The notes under the pieces are model-generated. The model did no database searches. It saw nothing but the letters and a program-made list of their open reading frames with translations, and was not told the DNA's origin. 64,000 nt of DNA from Brachionus rotundiformis. Lineage: Eukaryota; Rotifera; Eurotatoria; Ploima; Brachionidae. Below, piece after piece: positions 1 through 11,700 of this stretch (positions within the stretch are counted from its first letter, which is position 1; each line of letters opens with the position of its first letter). Location: contig JAESIW010000138.1 of assembly GCA_016802295.1 (NCBI GenBank), forward strand, positions 4,329,097 to 4,393,096. Direction: 5' to 3'. A program made the translations under genes and the position numbers.

Positions 1-60
1 TTATTTTATAACATCGCCTACGAGGCTTCAAATGAAATAATAAATAAATAAATAAATATA

Positions 61-470
61 GAAGTAAAAAAAGCAAATTAATTAAACAAATATAATGAAT
101 TAAAATTAACTTGTCTGGTGCTCAAACATCCAGTTTTGCTTTGCCCTGGCAATATAATAGTGAAATTATATTATTAAGGAGTTCAATTTTTAATCTTAAA
201 AAAGTAAAAAAAAATGTAGATAAAAAATTTTATAAAATAAAGTTTGAAAAGATTATGTAACAATCTGATTTGGTTTTCATCAAAATTTTTGGTAGCATTA
301 GTTCCTGATATGACATAAAGAGTGTCAGAACCGATCATTGCTTTCAAGCAGTGTGTGCTATAGTAGCCAATTTCTTTAAAGCTGTCTTGACTTGAAAATT
401 ACCACTTTGCCTTGGGAGCTGTCCAAGTGGTCACCTGAACTGTAACAATTGGGAAAGTGGCCGTGATGTT
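61..470. repeat. Mosaic dispersed repeat, first copy
   Basis: Several blocks recur elsewhere in the window. The part around 61-125 and 318-395 recurs at about 7128-7310. The part at 411-445 recurs at 10549-10590, inside a DZANK1 intron. Bases 447-468 match exactly a 22-base stretch of the DZANK1 coding exon at 9619-9640. The three blocks are contiguous here but separate elsewhere, so this copy is a composite. No coding potential was seen. The rest of 1-1050 is AT-rich with nothing recognisable. Confidence 0.7.
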
Positions 471-1053
471 AAATTTTGGGTTTCGTTTTCCAAGTTGTAA
501 CTCTTTGGAATTTATAGGCCTACTTAAACAATACCTTTTGATCATTGGAAGTGTAAAGATGGATATTTGATAAAAAATTCTTCGTTTGATTAAACCATTG
601 ACTCTTGGAAAAGAAAATGAACTAAATTAATAAAGCTTCATAAGAAATCACATTTTAGTTATGAAAGAAAAAAGCTACAAAAAAATTTGTATCTTCATTT
701 CGCAAAAATGATTGCATTAAGTGCCTTTGAGTTTTAGTCAGATTATAAAAAATTTTAATTAACTTGTTTAAAAAACTATATTGATATGATTTGTTTAATT
801 TTTTGTGGTAGCAATTTTAAATAAAAAATCAAAAATAAAAACTTTATTAAAAAAGATTTTTTAATATCAATCCAATTATTTGTTTTTAAGATGAAAATTT
901 AGAAATTCAAAATAAAAAAAATCCAAGATTAAAAATTGTCCCTGGATGTTACTCATCTACCAAGCTTTCTATATTATTTAAATATAACACCTCAACTTCA
1001 TGCTTGCCTAAAAAAAAAAATAAAGTTTTATTTTTAATAGTACTAAATATATA

Positions 1054-1383
1054 CAGTAATGCTATGAAACGTGGATTTTACGTAATATTACGTTATTAAA
1101 CGTAATTTTACGATAAAAAACGTAATTTTTCGTTTACAGAAAAAAAAAATTGCCACAAAATGGCCGAATTTCAGCTGTTTTTCGCAAATTTTCACAAAAA
1201 ATTAGGTTTGTAAATTTTTGACCAATTTCTTTACCAAAAGTAAAATTACGAAATTTTACGAAATTTTACGTAAATTTACGTAAAAAATAATTTTTTTTCA
1301 TGTAAAATCTTGTAATTTATGATAATAAAAAGTAAAATAAAAGTAAAAATACGTATTTTTTCAAATTTATTCAAAAATAATTA
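1054..1383. repeat. Left terminal inverted repeat
   Basis: Left arm of the Tc1/mariner-type element, complementary to 1918-2267 over almost its full length. The outer 100 bases repeat ACGTAA/TTACGT at irregular spacing. The inner part contains a non-coding block reading through cagctgtttttcgc that is mirrored at about 2100-2120. Confidence 0.9.
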
Positions 1384-1404
1384 TTTAAGCTTTTTAAATC
1401 TAAT

Positions 1405-1893
1405 ATGGATTCTAATCTCTACAAAGACATATTAGCAGAATATTTATTAAAGTTTGGTTCACAAGAATATGGCAGCAAATTTAAGCTTCACCAAGACAAT
1501 GATCCAAAACACAAATCGAAACTTTTTACTGAATTTTTAGAAAAAAATAGCATTAACTGGGTATGTTAAAAAATAATTATTATCAAATTTTGGATAATTT
1601 TTTAAAATAAAAAATTAAATAAAAAAGGTAAAATCTCCACTCAACTCATCAGATTTAAATCCAATAGAGATGCTGTGGCACGAAATGAAGGAGTTTGTAA
1701 GAAAAAAAATATAAAATATGAAGAGGATGCCGTAAGTGCAATTTTTGAATTTCAAAAATCTATTACTCCAGCAAGATGCCAGTCTTATATCAATCATTTA
1801 AATAAAGTATTTTTTAAAAATATTGCTTTTAAAAAATGGATTTATACGTTTAATAAGGTAATAAACATCGTAATTGATAAAAATGCAGGTTGA
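1405..1893 (+). pseudogene. Truncated Tc1-like transposase with an intron
   Basis: An ATG at 1405 opens a frame carrying LHQDNDPKHKS, the block holding the second catalytic Asp of Tc1-like DDE/D transposases. It is followed by KSPLNSSDLNPIEMLWHEMK, the block holding the third acidic residue. The two blocks join in frame only if 1561-1627 (gtatgt...aaaaag) is removed as a 67-bp GT-AG intron, giving INW|VKSPLN. The tail runs to the TGA at 1891-1893. The N-terminal paired-type DNA-binding domain and the first catalytic Asp are missing, so the product cannot be an active transposase. Family assignment is secure; use of the intron is inferred. Confidence 0.8.
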
Positions 1894-1917
1894 TCAAACT
1901 GTTAGAAACAAAAAAAT

Positions 1918-2267
1918 TATTTTTGAATAAATTTGAAAAAATACGTATTTTTACTTTTATTTTACTTTTTATTATCATAAATTACAAGATTTTACATGAA
2001 AAAAAATTATTTTTTACGTAAATTTACGTAAAATTTCGTAATTTTAATTTTGGTAAAGAAATTGGTCAAAAATTTACAAACCTAATTTTTTGTGAAAATT
2101 TGCGAAAAACAGCTGAAATTCGGCCATTTTGTGGCAATTTTTTTTTTCTGTAAAATTGCGATAATTTACGTAATAATGCGTAAATTAACGAAAAATTACG
2201 TTTTTTATCGTAAAATTACGTTTAATAACGTAAAATTACGTAAAATCCACGTGTCATAGCATTACTG
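1918..2267. repeat. Right terminal inverted repeat
   Basis: Right arm of the Tc1/mariner-type element, the reverse complement of 1054-1383 with a few substitutions (for example extra GCG/TGCG variants of the ACGTAA words around 2155-2190). It ends at CATTACTG followed by TA. Confidence 0.9.
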
Positions 2268-2357
2268 TATTTAGTTATAATTTATTATATGCCAAAAAAA
2301 ATACCTTTGTATTTTTTATTTTCTTAAATAGAATAAGTTAATTTTTTATTTTTAAAT

Positions 2358-5300
2358 CTATAAATATATCTTACTTTGTTTCGTATTCACTTGTATTAGC
2401 ATATCAATGCTTTTTTTCAATTCTTCTATATTTTTTTGCATTTGGAGACATTGTTCCGACGGATTGATCATTGTTTCGCACTTAATGGTCAATTTTCGGA
2501 CAGAATCTGCGATTGGTTCAATATGAACATTAAGACCAATATCATTATTTACTTCACTTGGTTTATAATTTTTTATATATATATCAGGTATTTTGAGCAG
2601 TGCTTTTATACGAGTCTTGGCGCATAAACTTTTTTCAAATATTAAAATTTCCTTGGCTCTTTCAAGCAGAAATAAACTTTTTGATAAAGAGCGTACTCTC
2701 TCAAAAGTGCTGGTCAATAAGGCTATAAAAATGTTAAGCAGAATTAATGAAGAAAAAAAAACATATAGACCAAAAAAGAAGTCACTGAATTCACCGTCTA
2801 ATTCATTATATTTCTTTTCATATTTTAATAAAATTTTATTTTATTTCATCATCAAATTGGTTAAAGAATTACTTCAAAATTAATATCTCCTAAGCCAAAA
2901 GTAGTTGTGAATAAAAAGAACATTGCCTTGGGGTAGGTTTCCATTCCTCCAAGAAGAGTCTGGTTGTTAGCTAAGCATACTTGAGCTTGAGGATCACAGC
3001 TGACCGTCTGTCCATTACCAAATAAAATGTAAAAACTTGATGTAAATGGAATCCATGTCAGAAGGAATAAAAGGACCCAGACAAAAATGTCCCATACTTT
3101 ATATTTTTGTGTTAATTGATATGGTTATAAGATTTTTAGTTATCGAAAAGTTATACCTATAAAATAAAGAATCATTACAAGCATTCCAAGGGGCTAAAAT
3201 AAGAAATTTAAAAAAAAAGCTATTTATTTCTAATATGGTACCTCCCATAAAATTCTGGCACTTTTGAGTACCCTTGCCGATATAAACAGAATTGTAAGTG
3301 ATGTTATTCGGATGTGATTACGAGCGATTGTTTCACCATGGTTCAATATATCGGCAAGATGAGTTGATAAGGCAGCAATTAGAAAAATTATTGTGACCAA
3401 ATCAAAAATGTTCCTTGTAAATTAAGAAATATTTAAAATACAATAGTTTTAAATATAAAAATGAAGTTTGATGTTTTCATTATTTTTATTTAAAAATGAG
3501 TTAACTGGGCTGACACTTGGCATATGAAGTTTAATCAAAAGAAATGTAAAATTAGGCAATTTGGCTCTAAAATGACTCCCCAAGTATCTTTGACCATGAA
3601 AATGGAAAGGCGTTCATGGAAAGGGATTCAGATATCATAATAAAAATTAGCTCAAATGTACTGAACAGACAATCAAAAATTCCTTTAAATTCTGTAAAAC
3701 TGATAACTTTAGAAGACTCTACACTGCGTTTGTAAAACCGCATCTTGAATACTATAGAGCAGCTTGGAATCTCTTGTAAAAGAAAGTGATAAAAAGACTG
3801 GAAAAAGTCCAGTGTAGAGCTATCAAACTAGTGTCTAGTCCCAGAAATCTCAATCTCTCAAGATTAGCAAAAATTTGTATCTCTACGCTTGAAAGTAGAA
3901 GGAAGAGGTGATGTACCAACTTGCCTACTTGCCTTCAAAGATTCAGGCCAAGTTTTAAAAATCAATCACCCATCAATCATTGAGCCCTTAACACTTTTTT
4001 TTGTATTTTTTGATATCATTAGTAAAAATAAATATCTTCTTTTAATATGTATCAATTAATCATGTTTATCATTAAAAAGGAGAAATAAAAATAAGATTAT
4101 CTAATTGCAGAAAAATAAATTTAGTATCACTAAAAATAATTTTGGTAATTTTACCTAAAGTTCCTTCTTATCATTACTAATGTAATTTAAAATTATTTTA
4201 ATATGGCTAAATGGGTCTTGTCGATCACACTTCATGTTCACTAAATATGTGATCTTTGTCATTTTTCTGGGTTTTTGATCTGTTATCATCACATTATCAA
4301 GGGTCACAAGTATTTTTCAATGTTCACGCATAAAAATTTCAAAACATAATTGAAATAACATTTAAAAAAAATAATATATTTAAAGCTTGATTCTGATGAT
4401 CCAAATATTGATGTTTTAGGCTCTTCTTTATCAAAATTACAATAAATTCAGTAGAGTTAAGGTCAGATCAGTATAAAACCTTGGCTCTTTCGAGTCCTTC
4501 ATGTTCTGTATTGGCACGAAATGAAGAGATAAGAGCATTAAGCAAGTACAACACAAAATTTTTTTAGTTTTTTTTTTAGTTCACCAAAAGTGTGTTATCA
4601 ATAGCAGAGATCACAAACCCAGCAAGATGACAAAGATCACATATTTAGTGAACATGAGATCACATAGTCGACAAGACCTGGCTAAATACGCAATACGATA
4701 ATGTTGTGTTCTTTTAGGGGATTTGGAGTTTGGAAAAGTTGGTACATGAAAGATATGATAGATTGTAAATAGTTTATTCTAAATTTCTAGACAAGAAGTG
4801 GCGCCACGTTCCTGTGAGCCACTAAATTAGAACACTATAATCATTATATAATTAGGATTTCATTATATATAAAGATTGTAAATAAAGTTTGAAATCAAAT
4901 GTTCTTTTCAAATGCTTTATAAAGTAATTTAAATGATGTAAGACTAATATACTTGCGGATAAATACATGTGAACAAAATGTTACTATGCAGAATCAGTCG
5001 TTGAGGTGATGCAATAATAATCGCACTATCCTATAGATAAAAGTAGATGATCACTTTAAAATGGTTACCAGTTCTATTTCTACATATCTTTTTGAATGGT
5101 CAAATGAATAAAATTCGAAAAATGTTTATATTTCTTTTCATAAAAATATGAAATATTTCAAGGAGAATTTCAAAATCCCTTCAAATGATAACTAAAAATA
5201 ATTGTCAAAAAGAGTTAAAGTCTTAGACTTAGATGATCCAGTGCTAACAACTAACCAGGAAACATATACCAACCAACCCGACTCGAGACAAAACCTTATT

Positions 5301-6948
5301 TGAACAACTAATTAAGATTTTCTGTAGTAGAAAAAAAAAGGTTCCAAAAAATCTTGATTTAATAAGAAAAATAACATTTAAATAAAATTTTAAAAAAGAC
5401 CAAAATTGACAACTTACCATGGATCAGCAAAATACGAAATATTAAATCTGTCTTTTTTATTCAACTTTTTTTCATTATGAAAAAAAGCTTTCTGAATTTC
5501 ATCTTTTGGAAAATTCTCTTTTTCATCGATTTCGATTTCATTTTTTCTTGCTTCTTTCATTTTCTGAAAATAAGATCCAATTAAAAAGAATAAAGATCAT
5601 AATATAAAATAAGTACTTTATCATATTTTAATTTGCTTACTAACTCAATAATTTCTACTGTTATCATTGTAATCAGTCCAATTATTCCAAATATCTAAAC
5701 ATATGAATCAATTATTATATTAAAAAATTAATTAAAATAAAATTACAAATAAAAATACACGCCACCATTCTTGTGGGAAATTGTAAACATATCTTAAATC
5801 ATATCGAATCAGAACAGCCCAAACATTCCAAATAATACAAAACAAAAAATCTACCAGAAATTTACCCCAAAACCACCATTTGTATATTCGAAATTTATAA
5901 TTAACTAGTGTCTTAATGACTGGATGTGAAATAACTTGTAGATTTTCTTGTTCCACGATTAATTCAATCTTAAAATAAATATGATAAACTATTGTTTTCG
6001 TGATTGAACCAAAAATTTACAATTGATTTAACATATGGAAATTGTCCGCTATCTTTCGGTTCAATGTCTACTTTTTTAAGATAATAAATGTCTTCAAGTG
6101 CATATTTATTCAATTCTCTGAACTGATCCAAAATATTTTGAACCTAGTTAAAATAAATGAAAATTAAATTTGTAAAATTATTGCTATTATTAAATACCAA
6201 TTGTGGACATTTTGCTACAATCCAATAAAGAGCTTTTTGACCATTATTGTTTTTTGTATCTATTTGACAACCCTGTTCAATCAAAAGCTTGACAACTTCT
6301 GATTCTTGGTATTCAGCAGCAATAAACAATGGCGTTCTTCCTAAATAATCTTTAGCTTCTTTATCTGCTCCCCTTTTTATCAAGCAAAGAGCAGCTTCTT
6401 TAGCTCCTGCCTTGGCAGCCAAATGTAATGGAGTCTGTCGCTTTTTATCATCAGATTTCCAATCAGATAAGTTTGGAAATTTATCCAATATATGTTCTAT
6501 CAATAAATCATTATTGTAATAGGCAGCTAGATGAATAATAGTGTAGCCTCGCTTGTTTGGTTTTAGTTCACAATTTTTGCTGATTAGATAATCAAACAGT
6601 TCAATTGTCTTATCTTTTGGTTCATAACAGGCTATGGAGTGCAAAACATTTTCACCATTTAGATTAACCTTATTTATATCAAGCAAATTTTGTTCGATTG
6701 AGTCTTTTAATCTAGTGATATCATTTAGATCAATATAATCCAATATAGGCTTATATTTTTTATTTAATTTTGGTTCATTTGACTCATTTTCATCGCAGAC
6801 TTCAAAAAGTGTTGTTAAATTAGATAATTTAAAGCTTAAAAAAACAAAAACCTTTTTTAGATTTTATTTTTTTGAAAATTCTTTTAAAAATAGTTCCTCG
6901 ATGGTCTACAATTTTGATTTTAGATGATTTATAAATGTTATCTTCCAT
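2358..6948 (-). CDS. TRPV-like cation channel with ankyrin repeats
   Basis: Ten minus-strand segments form one channel gene: probable first exon about 6851-6948, then 6198-6834, 6021-6143, 5747-5968, 5641-5694, 5418-5563, 3242-3413, 3157-3193, 2873-3096 and 2358-2813. From 6834 down, every junction has GT-AG signals and keeps frame (about 690 codons). The N-terminus has at least four ankyrin repeats (TPLHLAAKAGAKEAALCLIK, RTPLFIAAEYQESEVVKLLI). Then come S1 (FLVDFLFCIIWNVWAVLI), S2 (IFGIIGLITMITVEII), S3 after YFADPWNIFDLV, S4 (HIRITSLTILFISARVLK), S5 (DIFVWVLLFLLTWIPF), a pore loop FFLFTTTFGLGDIN resembling the TRPV GMGD filter, and S6 (LILLNIFIALLTSTFERV). A coiled C-terminus follows. The family points to a plasma-membrane sensory cation channel. 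The join from the ATG at 6948 to the ankyrin exon does not keep phase with the signals I see, so the start is unsure. TRPA is less likely given the pore. Confidence 0.85.
3706..3930 (+). pseudogene. Non-LTR retrotransposon remnant (RT C-terminal region)
   Basis: Plus-strand translation gives FRRLYTAFVKPHLEYYRAAW, a stop, then KRLEKVQCRAIKLV and a degraded GRGDV. This is the segment following the reverse-transcriptase palm in CR1/jockey-type LINEs, and the better copies at 46157 and 50110 show the same order. It lies in the large TRPV-like intron, antisense to the gene, and is broken by stops. Confidence 0.75.
4205..4687. mobile_element. hAT-like MITE with 8-bp target duplication
   Basis: Imperfect terminal inverted repeats of about 65-70 bp run inward from GGTCTTGTCGA at 4214 and, on the complement, from 4678. 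The shared core TTCACTAAATATGTGATC lies in both arms. GGCTAAAT flanks the element on both sides (4205-4212 and 4680-4687), and an 8-bp duplication is the hAT hallmark. The roughly 467-bp body has no open frame. It lies in the 2-kb TRPV-like intron. Confidence 0.8.
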
Positions 6949-7127
6949 TTTGACTATTTTGGAGTATGTGAATTTTCAAATTTAAAAATGTTTCTTTTTA
7001 GTAATTTTATTGTTTTCATGACAACATGCTTTTCAATATCCAGCTTAATGATTATATAATAATAAAACAAAGGTAAAATCAGAAAAAATCAACCAAAGTT
7101 TATAGAGATTTGTGGCATAATTATATT

Positions 7128-7310
7128 ATAGAAGTTAAAAAAGCAAATGAATTAAACAAATATACATGAATTAAAATTAACTTGTCTGATCCTCAAACAT
7201 CCATTCCTAAAATGACAAAAATTGTGTCAGACCCGATCATTGCTTTCAAGCGGTGTGTGCTATAGTAGCAAATTTCTTTAAAGCTGTCTTGACTAGGAAA
7301 TTACCACTCT
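7128..7310. repeat. Dispersed repeat, second copy
   Basis: Roughly 85-90% similar by eye to parts of 61-395, including the shared word CGATCATTGCTTTCAAGC and the following gctatagtagc block. The intervening 100 bp present in the first copy are missing here. The remaining stretch 7311-7700 holds no recognisable feature. Confidence 0.75.
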
Positions 7311-7710
7311 CAAACAGACTTTTTGATTTAATATCAGTACGGAACTACTTTATTTGTCAAAATTTATGTCTAGCTCCCATAACTCCTGCAAAATCATTTC
7401 TTAACTTCGCCAGGAAAATTTCTTTATGAATTCCCTCTTACCGCGAACCATGGCTACAAATCATAGATACTGAATCTCTTACCATGTAAACTTTTCAGTC
7501 AAATCTCCTCTCATATTATTTTGTCTATCTTATTTGATTAGTTATCTCTCTCCAAATTTTTGTAGCACATGTGACGTGTCAACACAACTCCAAGAATGAC
7601 TAGTCCATCAGCTTCTTTACCTATTCAAAATGTCATTAACTCAAAAGTAAAGTTAATTGACTTAAAACTTTTTTAATAATTAGTTAAAAATTTATTATTT
7701 CGATTTGTTA

Positions 7711-7976
7711 TCAAAAGTAAAAAAGCTTTAGAACGTTAAATATTAGACTGGCAAGAAGAATAGTTAAGTCAACATTAAGTTCTTCTTTCTCCTCGGTGAA
7801 GTTTGATTTTGTTGCAGGTTGAGGGAGAGCTTGAGCTGGCTTTCTATCTAACACATTAAGTCTATCCATTACATAGCCAAAATTACGGTCAATTTTTTCA
7901 ATTATTTCGACTTTTCGTTTGGATAAAATATTTACTTGACCTTGAATTGTTTCTAAAGATGTCTGGATCCTTCAAC
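7711..7976 (-). CDS. Unrecognised open frame, coiled-coil-like
   Basis: The minus strand stays open for about 88 codons between stops, reading through TSLETIQGQVNILSKRKVEI and NFGYVMDRLNVLDRKPAQAL to a TGA at 7711-7713. Heptad-like spacing of I/L/V suggests a coiled coil followed by a P/Q linker. No start codon or splice partner could be assigned and no family is recognised. It could be a LINE ORF1 scrap or an exon of an unmapped gene. Codon choice is plausible for a protein, but evidence is limited to openness. Confidence 0.3.
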
Positions 7977-8018
7977 AGCTAAGTGAAAGATAAGTGAGTC
8001 TATCTTCTTACACAATTC

Positions 8019-8315
8019 ATTCAAAATGACAGACGATTCCTTATATTAAAAAATTAATTTAAAATCATATAAAATGATGTTTGAATATTAGAAATATTCT
8101 TATTCCAAGAATATTGTTTGAAAAGATTTCATAAGACTTCATAAAGGATTCCAATAGGAATCTTAATAAAACTCTTAAAATATTCTAACCTCAGATGGAA
8201 AGAATATTAAGAATTTAGCCAAGATCTTTTTAATATACTATTAAGAATCTTGTTCCTATAGACTCCTGAAAATTTTTACAAAATCCTATTCAGGAATTGG
8301 TTCCTGGGATGTTAC
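8019..8315. repeat. Dispersed repeat related to 14808-15080
   Basis: Diverged direct copy of 14808-15080. Both share ATATTAGAAATATTCTTATT, AAGATTTCATAAGA and a terminal block CTCCTGAAA...ACAA.ATCCT. This copy ends GGAATTGGTTCCTGGGA; its complement appears at 14575-14592, at the start of the other copy. Together they suggest a short non-coding element with inverted ends. Confidence 0.6.
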
Positions 8316-8784
8316 AAAGATATGATCTGAAAAAAAACAGAAAATTAAATGGCTAACGTAAGCAATTTACCAAAAATTAAATTTTTAAATATTATCATAG
8401 TTTATAGTTTTTTATTAGTCACCTATTATTCTCTTATTAAAATATTCTGAGTTAATATAAATATCTAATCTCTCGTCACTCTTTCACAATACAATGTGAA
8501 AAATGAATGATAATAATTTTGAACATGATATCCATTGATAAATTCATACCAGATCTGAATCTTTATTTTTAAGTCTTTTTCAAAGTTCAAGTTTTTCTTT
8601 TAAAAATCAAAAAAAAATTTATTTCTTTTAATTTATAATTAAATGAAAATTTTATAATTTTATTATTTTAACAAAATCTTAAGAATATTTTTATGAAAAT
8701 TTAAAGCTATCGCTAATTGATTTCCAAAACAAGCAAATAAAGAAAAAATTAGGAAAATCTGACAAAAAATTCATCAAAAAAATT
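8316..8784. other. AT-rich intergenic stretch
   Basis: Nothing recognisable was found between the repeat and the DZANK1 stop codon. Any 3' UTR and polyadenylation signals of DZANK1 would lie here on the minus strand. Confidence 0.5.
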
Positions 8785-11700
8785 TTATGGTCTTATTTCA
8801 TTGGGTCTATTTTTTAAATAAGTTGATATCATATCATTTCCAACTTGTTCATTTAACAAATTAACAGCTGCTGTATTATTTTCCTTCATTGCCAAATCAA
8901 ATGGCTAAAAAAATCCAAGTTTATGAATGCCATTTTTTAAAAAGAGATTTTAGTTGGTTACCTTTTCATTTCTTGAATTTTTCCATGATGGACTTGCCCC
9001 ATACCTTACAGAAAATTTTAAATATTTTATCTCTTTTTTCTCATTTAACTTACTCTAACAACATTTTAATTACAGCTGAGGACTCTGAACCCAAAAGAAC
9101 TGCTTCATGCAGAACAGTGTTTCCTTTTCTATTTAAAATTATCAATTTATCAATTTTTTTTCTAATTGTTAAAGTTACGGTGGAATTTTGCTTTTGATAT
9201 CTGCACCTTGTTTAATCAGAATGGGAACTGTGTCAAAATGGCCATTGCGTATTGCCATATGAAGCATTGATATACCATCTTTGGTCTTAGCATTTGGATT
9301 GGCACCTTCTTTTAGCATATATTCAACTTCTCTTGCTCTACCGCGTCCATTTTTACCAAGTTCTTTAATTAATTGTCTATCTTCACCACTCAATCTATCC
9401 TCAAACCGTTCAGTTTTTTTTTTAATCGGCTTTTTCGATTCTTCGGATCGGTACGATTCATTTTCCGACGCTGACTCGCTATCTGACAAGCTTGATTCTC
9501 GGCCAGCAATTTTGGAATTAATATAGTCGTAGTCAATTTTGCTCATGGTATTTCCTCCTTTAAGAGCTTGATCAATTATAGAGCTTGAATTAAATCCGTC
9601 TTTAGTGGTGTTGTTTCTAATTGGGAAAGTGGCCGTGATGGTAAACCAACTTGAGTCAATATCAACTTTTGCAGTATTAATTTTTCCAAGTCTTGGCTCA
9701 GCAGCTAAAGCTCTAAATTCAGCGTTATTGTGGGCAAAAGCTTTAAGATGAGCGCAAATATGATCCATTTGCTGTCTCCAGTAGCCTCGACCAGCGCTAA
9801 TGGCAGTTAATGCAGGACGTCTTTCCAAAAATTCTCTATCTAATTTTAGACCCTTTTCTTCTTTTTCCAATTTGTTTTCCAAGCCTTTTGAAGATGTGTA
9901 GAAAATTCCATAAGTCTGTGTTGAGGCTGTATTGTACTGCTTGTTTAAAATTGACATCGCTTTAGAGTCAATATTAGACAACCAAGATGCTTGACTGTTT
10001 GAATTTGAGGCCAAGATTGTTGCATTGGGATTTTGGTTTGATGGTGGCTGAATCAGAGTTCCACATGAGCAACAAAATTTTGTAAAAGAATTGTTGCTTG
10101 CTCCGCATCTGCCGCATTCCAATGGGCTCATCTGGCGCTGGGGCTTTTGAATATTCAAAAATTTAGTTATTTTTTTTATTTTTACGATTTATTGACTAAA
10201 ATGTTCATTTTTATTTTTTTTTAAACAGAATAATTAGCTCCTATTTTGTAAAAATAATTGTATTTTCAATAAATTAGACCATAAGGTTATGAATTTGATA
10301 TAAAAAATGTGATTTTTTTAATAATTAAACATTTGAAAATTCTGATAATTTAGAACCAAAAAATATATTAATTATGTGTGATAATTTCAAGGAATCTATG
10401 TAAAAATGATAAAGAAGAAAATCTAAAAAATCGAGTAATTGCTAATTTTTTATTTAATTATTTATCATATCTTATTCTTGGTCTAATTTATTATAAAAGT
10501 ATTCATACTAAAATTGAATTAATAACTTAAATTAAAATAAATTAAATTTGCCTTGGTAGCTGTCCAAGTAGTCACCTGATCTGTAACAAATTTTTTAATC
10601 AATCGAAATTTAGTTCACAGCCAAGACCAGTTTATGTTTTGAGCATATTACTGTATTTTTAGTCGAATAAAAAATCAATTAAGAGGTGATTATAGTATAA
10701 TGCTAAAGTTTATAAATTAATTATTTTATTTATCTAAATTTTTTTATTTATTGAATTTACGAAATTCGAGTGCAAAAGAATAAATTCTTTTTTGTACACT
10801 GGGCATGAAGATTTATAATTAAAAAATTTCCTATAAAAATTAAAAATAAGAGTTGGTTCATAATTTTAAACAATTACAACTACCTTTTTTATACATGTCT
10901 TCTAATTTTGAGTAAATTATAATCTTTAACTGCTTATATTATTAGAAATTTAAATACTCCCCAACCAACTCACAATAACATTACCAAAAAATCTTTATTT
11001 TGGCAAAAAAGGTTAAAAAATTATGTCAAGCATACAGATCGTGATCATATGACTGGTAAAAAGTGGAGCGCAAATGAGATAGCCATGCAAAAATGCTTAA
11101 AATAATAAATTTATTTGATAAAATAATATTGTAAAAGGAATTAATATTCAGATAGCTTATGTCTGAATCTAAGAAAGGTAAAAAATCATAAACTTGTTGG
11201 ATCACCAAAAAGGATTTTTTGAATCTTTGAATAAGGTACCAGAGCAATATCAGATAGGACGCTTAATAGTTCAAGGCTAAAATCGATAAAGAAGTACTCA
11301 AATAGACAAAGATAAAATTTTTTAATAAAAAAATGCTTGATTTTATTTATTTAATTACTAAATTAAATAATAAAATAAGTAAAAGCTTCTAATTATATGA
11401 ATTTTTAATTAAAGTTAATAAAAAAGATTTTTGGTAGCGGGCCATTTTTTGATTTAAAGAACACTAATCAGAAATCATTCAATTTTTGACAGTTTAAATA
11501 CTTAATCGAAATGAGATCAAAAGCAAAAAAATTATTAAAATATTCAAACTGAAGAATGGATCAATAGTTTTAATTAATTTTATCTTATATCGTTTAAAAA
11601 TAAAAATCTAGAATTTTTTTTGATTTAATTTTAAAAATCAACTAATTTAGTCATGTTGAATTAATTCAAAGTATTTACCTTAGCTCCACACCAATCACAA

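Larger units (their letters stand above)
1054..2267 (+). mobile_element. Tc1/mariner-type DNA transposon with long inverted repeats
   Basis: The element begins CAGTAATGCTATG and ends with the complement CATAGCATTACTG, and both ends abut TA, the target duplication of the Tc1/mariner superfamily (1052-1053 and 2268-2269). The terminal inverted repeats are about 330-350 bp (1054-1383 and 1918-2267) and differ only by scattered substitutions and small indels. The outer part of each arm is packed with TTACGT/ACGTAA words. The interior encodes only the C-terminal part of a transposase, so this copy is non-autonomous. Confidence 0.92.

Noticed and set aside
1615..1797. 60-codon minus frame inside the Tc1 element
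   Set aside because: Shadow of the transposase coding sequence, which has DDE-family motifs on the plus strand.
2745..2770. Apparent frameshift in S6 of the TRPV-like channel
   Set aside because: A first count of the T run gave a stop. A recount of the plus-strand A run (2753-2761, nine bases) restores a continuous frame into LILLNIFIALL.
8889..9197. 102-codon plus frame
   Set aside because: Lies across DZANK1 exons and introns on the opposite strand and has no family resemblance.
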